The position numbers and the translations under genes are program-made. Positions 58,101-64,000 of a stretch of DNA of 64,000 nucleotides are shown one piece after another (position 1 is the first letter of the stretch; every line of letters starts with the position of its first letter). The notes below the pieces were generated by a model. It saw only the letters and a program-made list of their open reading frames with translations, was not told the DNA's origin and searched no databases. The stretch is from Piliocolobus tephrosceles (taxonomy: Eukaryota > Chordata > Mammalia > Primates > Cercopithecidae). The stretch is from assembly GCF_002776525.5 (NCBI RefSeq), contig NC_045436.1:51719514-51783513 (forward strand). The letters run 5' to 3'.

Positions 58101-59170
58101 AATAAGACTAAATTAAACTAAAAATCTCCTGCACAGCAAAGGAAATAATTAAGAGTGAAGAGTTAAATTACCTGTTGAATAGGAGAAAATATTTGAAAAC
58201 TATTCATCAAACAGGGAATTCATATGCAGAATATAAAAGGAACAATTCAAAAGTAGGAGGAAAAAACCACAAATAATCTCATTAAAAAGTGGGCAAAGGA
58301 TATGAATAGATATTTTTTAAGAGAAGATATACCAATGGTTAATAAGTATATGAAAAATGCTCAGCATCACAAGTCATCAGAGAAATGCAAATCAGAACCA
58401 CAATGGGGTACCATCTTAATCCCATTAGAACAGCTATTATTAAAAGGACAACAAACAAAAGATGCTGGTAGTATGAATAGAAAAGAGAACTCTTTTACAC
58501 TGTTGGTGGGAATCTAAATTAGTATAGCCAATTTGAAAAAACAATATGGAGATTTTTCAAAACACTAAAAATAGAACTATTATGCAGTCCAGCAATCTAA
58601 CTACTGACTATTTATCCAAAGGAAAAGAAATCAGTATATCAAAGGGATACTTGCATTCTCCTATATACATAGTGGAATACTATTTGGCCATAAAAATAAT
58701 ATAATTGTGTCATTTGCAGCAACATGGATGGAACTGGAGGTCATGTGAAGTGAAATAAGTCAGACACCGAAAGATGAATTTTGCATGTTCTCACTCACAT
58801 GTGGGAGCTAAAAACGTTGATCTCATAGAGGTAGAGAGTAGAATAATAGCTATTATTGGCTGGGAAGGGTATGTGGATGGGAGAGGGGATGAAGAGAGGT
58901 GGTCAATAGGTACAAACATACAGTAATTTAGAAGGCATAAGTTCTAATGTTTGATAGCAGAGTAAGAATACTAGAGTTTGCAACAATGTCTTGTATATTT
59001 TAAAGTAGCTAGAAGAGGGAACTTGAAATGTTTCCAACATAGAAATAATAAATACCAAAGGTGATGGGCACTCCAAATACCCTGACTTGATAATTACACA
59101 TTCTACGGAAGTAAGAAATTATAGCATATACCCTATAAATATGTAATATCTTGTGTATCAGGTAAACATT
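55170..59170 (+). mobile_element. Second ancient LINE-1: 5' region joined directly to mid-ORF2, then 3' UTR
   Basis: 55170 to about 56545 is GC-rich, with 'GCCACCAGAGCCACTGCAGG' and 'CATGCCACCTGTGGGTCTGG', reading like an older L1 5' region. From about 56555 it switches to ORF2 reverse-transcriptase text ('GAAGAACTACTACCAATTCT', 'GAAGAGGAGGGAATTC'), then continues colinearly to the ORF2 end ('TTCTCACTCACATGTGGGAG') and 3' UTR ('CAAAGGTGATGGGCACTCC'). ORF1 and the endonuclease half of ORF2 are missing. The 5' assignment is less certain than the 3' part. Confidence 0.75.
56555..58800 (+). pseudogene. Truncated L1 ORF2 pseudogene (reverse transcriptase to C-terminus)
   Basis: Colinear with L1 ORF2 from the early reverse-transcriptase region to the C-terminus. 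The catalytic FADD motif reads FADK (about 57176-57193), and stops and frameshifts are frequent. The endonuclease domain is absent, so the copy cannot be active. Confidence 0.8.
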
Positions 59171-59589
59171 ACCACGGACTCCTAGTTACTTTTGACACCA
59201 GACTCAAATTCTGCTTTGTTTTCAAGTCTCTTTATATCCATTCTGTGTGTTGTCAGTTTGTACCTTGCTTTGCTCCCTGACACATCCACTTGTATTGGTC
59301 AGATGATCCATCTCACATTCTTTGCCCAAATTTGTACTTACTGCCCTTTGTTTCCTATGTTTATTTTATGCAGTTCCATTCATTTAAGGAGAAAACAGTT
59401 TCTTCCCTCTTTAATCATTTAATCTTTCTATGTATTCCTCCAAATTTTGCATCACTGAAAGTGCCTCTGATCTTTCTGACATTTATTCATCTTAACTTCC
59501 CCAATATTCTACAGCATTTTCACCCATCTCTATAAATCACTCTTTAAGAATATGCTGTTAACTTGGCTAATTATTTCATGCGCATTGTT
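59171..59589. other. Unique sequence
   Basis: Two overlapping frames of 76 and 81 codons (59192-59422, 59290-59535) are hydrophobic T-rich noise. Confidence 0.45.
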
Positions 59590-59740
59590 TTTAACCTCTT
59601 CAAGCCTAATTTACATACTTTTTAAGACTGATATATGTCTTACATACCCTTTATTTTTGCAAACTTCCATTATATCTAGCACAACGGTGACAAAATGATG
59701 TGTGCACAAAAATCCTTGTTGATTGATTGATTGAAATAAT
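59590..59740 (+). mobile_element. L2/MIR 3'-end relic
   Basis: 'CCATTATATCTAGCACAACG' followed by 'TTGTTGATTGATTGATTG' has the plus-strand L2 3' end layout (…cctagcacagtgcctggcacatag…ttgttgaatgaatg). Confidence 0.45.
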
Positions 59741-62067
59741 TGCATACTATCTTTTGTTGTTGTTGTCATTAGCTGACAGGATCAAGTTTTAGAGATCCAG
59801 TTAAATGCCTGTCTATCAACCTGCCTAGAGCTGATCCAGATGGAAGCCATCATCCTAAGAATCAGACAACTCATTAACTCTAAAGAGACTGCCATATATT
59901 AAAAATTATCTTTATGGATTGTGATGAATTGCATTGTTTGATTTATTCTTTTGTATTCAAACTATATTTATGGTGTATCTAAAAATAAAATTACCTTTAA
60001 GATATATTTAAAATTTTTCACTCACTTTCCTAGAGTTGTCATCTTAATTTACTATTAAAAAGTTGGTTTTTTAAAATCATATGACTTTAGCCAAAACCAT
60101 GTTCTACACAGTGCAGAAGTGGAATGATATTAAGGAAACTAAATAATAATTAGCTTATTGAGACAACTACATTTCTTATTACAATAAATAGCCAGGTAAC
60201 AAGTTAGCTTAACTGGAATTATAGCTGTATTCTATTTTCTAACTAGTTTTATTTCTTTACACATGACTTTAAATTTTATATATATGTAATATATATAATA
60301 GAGTAGATAACTATGAGCTTAAAATTAAAGAAATATTATAAAATCAGCCCATATCTTTTTTTCAAAATGCTCTTAATATATCTTTTGGAATAAATGCATA
60401 AAGTTAATACATCTAAATTTTTTGTTATAAAATTGTTCATATGTTTATATTTTAAGGCAAAATAAAGCCTAATGAAGATTTACTTTTCATCTGACTTTGA
60501 ACTTATTGTTTTGATTGCTTGTGTTCTTAATTCTCAAAGATTTGCCTTCTCACTGATTTAACCTTTATTGATTCTTTTAATCCTCAGTTGGTTTATTTTT
60601 ACTTTGGAAATAGTTCTCAATTTTTTTTTCTCTTTTTTTTCCTATAGACATATTTATTTCTCTGTGAAGGCAAAGGTAGCTGATTTCCCATAGCTTGCAG
60701 ATTGTTTCTTTTTCCCACCCTTTATATTTTTCTTGTCCCCGAGTCTCCTCCACCCACACTCCACACTCCACACTTGCTCTGCATTTGCCTCAGTAGACTT
60801 CAGAAAATTGGGTATGTCCAACACATGCATGCACACACACAAACACACACACAGATACACACACTCAGTTATTGGGTATGAAACACCCTTTTTGTTTTAT
60901 AGTGGTTCTTAATTATTACAACTATTACAATATTTTATTTTTTAAATTAAGACTTTATTTAATTCTACTTTTTCAAAATGGAAAATGAAAAGAGAGAGGA
61001 AATTATGCTTACATAGAAAGGTAGGTTTGTCCAACTATGCCCTTTGGAGGAGGCACAACAAAAGAGGGTGGAGAATGGCAAGGTTAAAATTTGTGTTCAA
61101 ACTTATATATTGACAGTTTGTCATGCTACTGATGGGCAAATATTTGGCTTTTTAAATATGCTTATCTTATGGTATGTTTAGTTTTTGTTTTTGTTTTAGA
61201 AGAAGAATAAAAGGCCTTACCTGTTCAGCATTTGTTATAAAAGGTGAAGCTTCAATGAAATTGATAATTTAGCTACTTTGAGTTCATATAGATGGTAGAT
61301 GATGGCCAACCTTGATAATTTACGCAATTAAGCAAATACTTTTATTACTTCAAGTGTAACTGGGACTCATATGTGCACATGAGTGTGTTAAATTTTAAGG
61401 ATTTCCGGGCCTCTGTTGAAGAATGTTGAGTAATTCCTGCTGTTGTAGGGCTAGTACTTCCTCTTCAAATGATACCGGTCAGCAAAGATCAGTGCTATTT
61501 TTTGCTCTTTGGTGGTGATCCAACAATATAAAAAGAGAATATCTGGATTTTTGTCAGTTCCAGTCATGCCGAAAAGATCTCTATAGTATGTGTTTGTTTT
61601 TACAGATTCATATACATTCTCCAAATGTTATTTTCCAAGGCAACCACATATTAAAACCAGGAACTTTATCTAATTTATTGCTAAAACTAAACAAAGTGTC
61701 TTTTCAGCTCCCATGCAAAGTTCTAGTACTGTGAATCATGTCACTTTTCAAAACACATGTTTCATGCTTGATGTAACTCTAATTCCTCTTGCTCTTGGGA
61801 ATCATGACACAACTTTGAGAAATCCTCTAAAAATGTCTGTGTTCATTGTTTAACGTAATTAACAACTCTTAGGTAAGTTATTTTTGAAGTTTTTAGAAAG
61901 AAAAAACTTTAAGAAAGCAATTAATAGTTCTGAAGTAGTTACCATCTCAGAAGAATAAGGTCATAGTTTTATTAAGAGAGAGGTTGGAAAATATGGAGAA
62001 ATAATGAAATGTTCTCTTTTTGTTTAGGTAGTCAATCTCAAATCCAAGCAAGTCAAAAGAAATTTCT
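59741..62067. other. Unique AT-rich sequence with (TA)n and (AC)n tracts
   Basis: (TA)n at about 60276-60300 and an imperfect (AC)n at about 60830-60862. No gene supported. A CpG-containing patch at 61400-61520 gave only frame-broken peptide text. Confidence 0.45.
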
Positions 62068-62096
62068 GTTTGTTTGTTTGTTTGTTTGTTTGTTTT
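62068..62096 (+). repeat. (GTTT)n microsatellite
   Basis: Seven uninterrupted GTTT units. Confidence 0.95.
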
Positions 62097-62357
62097 TAAG
62101 TCTCAAATTCTTCACTGATTTTTTTAATGGTTTTAATCTATTTTTAAATAAGGACAACTGTTTAACATAAGTGAATTTGCCAACAATATGATTGCTTCTT
62201 CTCCAAAAACTGAAAAGAAATAATCTTAATATTGATAGTGGACATACTGCTTAGAGCTATGTTTCGCTCAATGTAGACTAAGTCAGTGTGAAATAGAAGA
62301 AACCAAATTTAAGTGGTTTTTGACACACTTCCAAATCCCAACAAATGGATTGACAGC

Positions 62358-62715
62358 TGCCTTAGTCCAGTCAGACTGGTATAACAAAATACTGTAAATT
62401 GAAAATAGCTTATAAATAACAGAGATTTACTTGTCATAGTTCTGGAGGCTGGAAAGTCCAAGATCAAGGTAGTAGCAGATTTGATGTCAGTAAGTGTCTG
62501 CTTCCTGCTTCATAGATGTTTCCTCAGATGGTAGAAGAAGCAAGCTAGTTCACTGGTGTCTCTTTTATAAGGCTACTAATCCATTATAAAATGTAAAAGT
62601 GAAAAAATCATCTCTGAATAGCCCTACCTCCTAATACACTGATGATCAGTACACTGATGATTAGATTTTCACATATGAATTTTGAGGGGACACAAACATT
62701 CAGATTCTAGTGCCA
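62358..62715 (-). mobile_element. Solo LTR, MLT1 type (ERVL-MaLR)
   Basis: It starts TGCCTTAGTCCAGTCAGAC, contains 'CATAGTTCTGGAGGCTGGAA', 'GTCTCTTTTATAAGGCTACT' and 'CATATGAATTTTGAGGGGAC', and ends 'CAAACATTCAGATTCTAGTG' plus CCA. This is the inverted MLT1 layout, like the element at 412-754. A 16-bp near-repeat ('ACACTGATGATCAGT', 'ACACTGATGATTAG') lies inside. No clear duplication at the ends. Confidence 0.85.
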
Positions 62716-64000
62716 ACTTAAAGTTCTTAATGTTTGAACATGAACTTAACATTTCAGGTTTTTAATTTAAATCACAAACCTAGAAAGAAATAGATTTTAA
62801 ATTTCTCTAATTGCTCAGCCCTAACATGAAATTTATTATTAGCTATCAATAAGTGATAATAATATTTTCCTGATATATCTGAATATTTTTCTATGACTTT
62901 AATAATTTCCAAATGAATATATGCACCATTATTTAAACATTTCTAACATTGTTTCTTGTCCACATGTCTTAAACACTGACTTCATTTTCAGATTTTATTA
63001 TTCTCACTTTCCTCTCAAAATACTATATAATCACTATATTTTATGATATTTAAATTAGTGAAACTGTTACGATGTCTCTAGATTGAGAAGAATTTCCTGG
63101 TAACAATGTGACTGAGATTATCAGGTTCTATCAACATTTCACCTGCCCCATGCCAAACACATATGCTAACAGAGGTCCATTTGAATCCCATGTACTACCT
63201 TGGCCTGTTTGGTCTTCAATTTGTAGCCAACATATGGTGAGTGGCTTTGGAGAACAGTCTTCAAGCTGGCAGACTGCTGTTGATGTCTCTGGGCTCACAT
63301 GCTCCATTTAAGTCATGCAGTTCCAAATTGGAGCCTGAGCCTTGTCTGCCTGTGCTGAAATGTGAGAAGGTCCAGATTTTTTACAGCTTCTAAGCCTCCC
63401 AGACAAGTATAATTATCAGCACTCCAAAGAGCTAGAAATATAAGCCAAATGCAAACAAATTAGGGACTGAGAGCAGAAAAGCTACAGCTGTTGGGTCAAG
63501 CTGGGTGCAAAAGGGTTTAGGATTTTTAGAAATTGGAGAATAATGTCACCAGAGTGAACTTTCCATGATAAAACCATCTTGCTTTTTAGTACTTTTTCTT
63601 TCCAGTGCTGGAGAAAATTAGCTCAAGAGAAGAATAGTTTTTAAATAAGTATAAATGTTGCAAAAATGAGTGGGCAGAAATGGCAATACTTCTGATGAAG
63701 TAAATTATATGACAATTTGGTAATTGCAAATTGTATTGGGGAAAGATAGGCATAACTGATAATAATTACTAATAATTATTTTAAAATTTAGGTTCTAACT
63801 CCAGAACTAGAAAGCCTACTTCATCAGAATTAGAAAGTCTACTTAATGTTTTCTCCCTACAATAGTATTTATTGCTTCTATTCTACACGCATATTTTCTT
63901 TCACTCTTATTTATTTTTATTTTTTTGTGAATATTTCCCAGCTAGTCTTGTTCTTTTCTTGAAACATTGCTTATATGCAGTGGCATGCAAATGAAGGACT
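62716..64000. other. Unique sequence to the window end
   Basis: No repeat family recognised. A 67-codon open frame (63108-63311) lies in a less AT-rich patch without recognisable motif. An imperfect 23-bp tandem repeat (AGAA-T-AGAAAG-CTACTT type) lies at about 63802-63846. Confidence 0.45.

Noticed and set aside
1..64000. CRISPR arrays, tRNA or rRNA genes, bacterial operons
   Set aside because: No spaced identical repeats, cloverleaf boxes or rRNA phrases seen; the content is primate nuclear DNA.

Overview
The window looks like AT-rich, gene-poor nuclear DNA from an Old World monkey (Cercopithecidae). Primate origin is shown by many Alu, L1, MaLR-LTR, MADE1 and Tigger copies. The narrower call rests on the youngest Alu (47734-47994, minus strand), which has spellings I associate with cercopithecid AluY subfamilies rather than human AluY: 'GGCCGGATCTCAGC', 'CCCGGCTAGTTTTTTG' and 'CCCGTCTCGGCC'. 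I find no intact protein-coding gene, rRNA, tRNA or CRISPR array. The longest open frames are read-through of antisense Alus, of L1 5' regions, or chance.

Layout. 1-9.4 kb is mostly unique AT-rich sequence with an MLT1-type LTR that keeps its 5-bp target duplication, a Tigger-like DNA transposon and an L1 3' end. 9.4-14.2 kb holds an Alu without its A-tail end, a split MIR, a short GC-rich minus-strand segment with exon-like properties (11251-11328), a Tigger 5' part, and an Alu nested inside a MADE1 element. 15-19.2 kb is the most unusual part: a patchwork of four short local duplications (one inverted) with similar divergence, the largest being a 340-bp direct repeat that carries a conserved short frame. 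20.5-22.3 kb is an old L1M with an Alu in it. 22.3-30.7 kb is mainly unique with L2, MIR and MLT1 relics.

32-40 kb is a nearly full-length but dead L1 (L1PB/L1MA grade). It was hit by two minus-strand L1 3' ends, an AluJ-like element and a MER30-like hAT element, and an AluS sits just after its 3' end. 40-55 kb holds L1M, MIR and L2 relics, a THE1/MST LTR, the cercopithecid-type AluY, an MST LTR nested inside an MLT1 LTR with a recognisable 5-bp duplication, a class-I-like solo LTR, and an AluS with target duplication. 55.2-59.2 kb is a second L1 with a GC-rich 5' part joined directly to mid-ORF2. 59.2-64 kb is unique sequence with an MLT1 LTR and a (GTTT)n tract.

No genes act together here. 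The content is best read as an intergenic or deep-intronic record of primate retroposition plus one local, probably replication-based, rearrangement. Repeat family names come from memory of consensus sequences and were not checked with a search tool.
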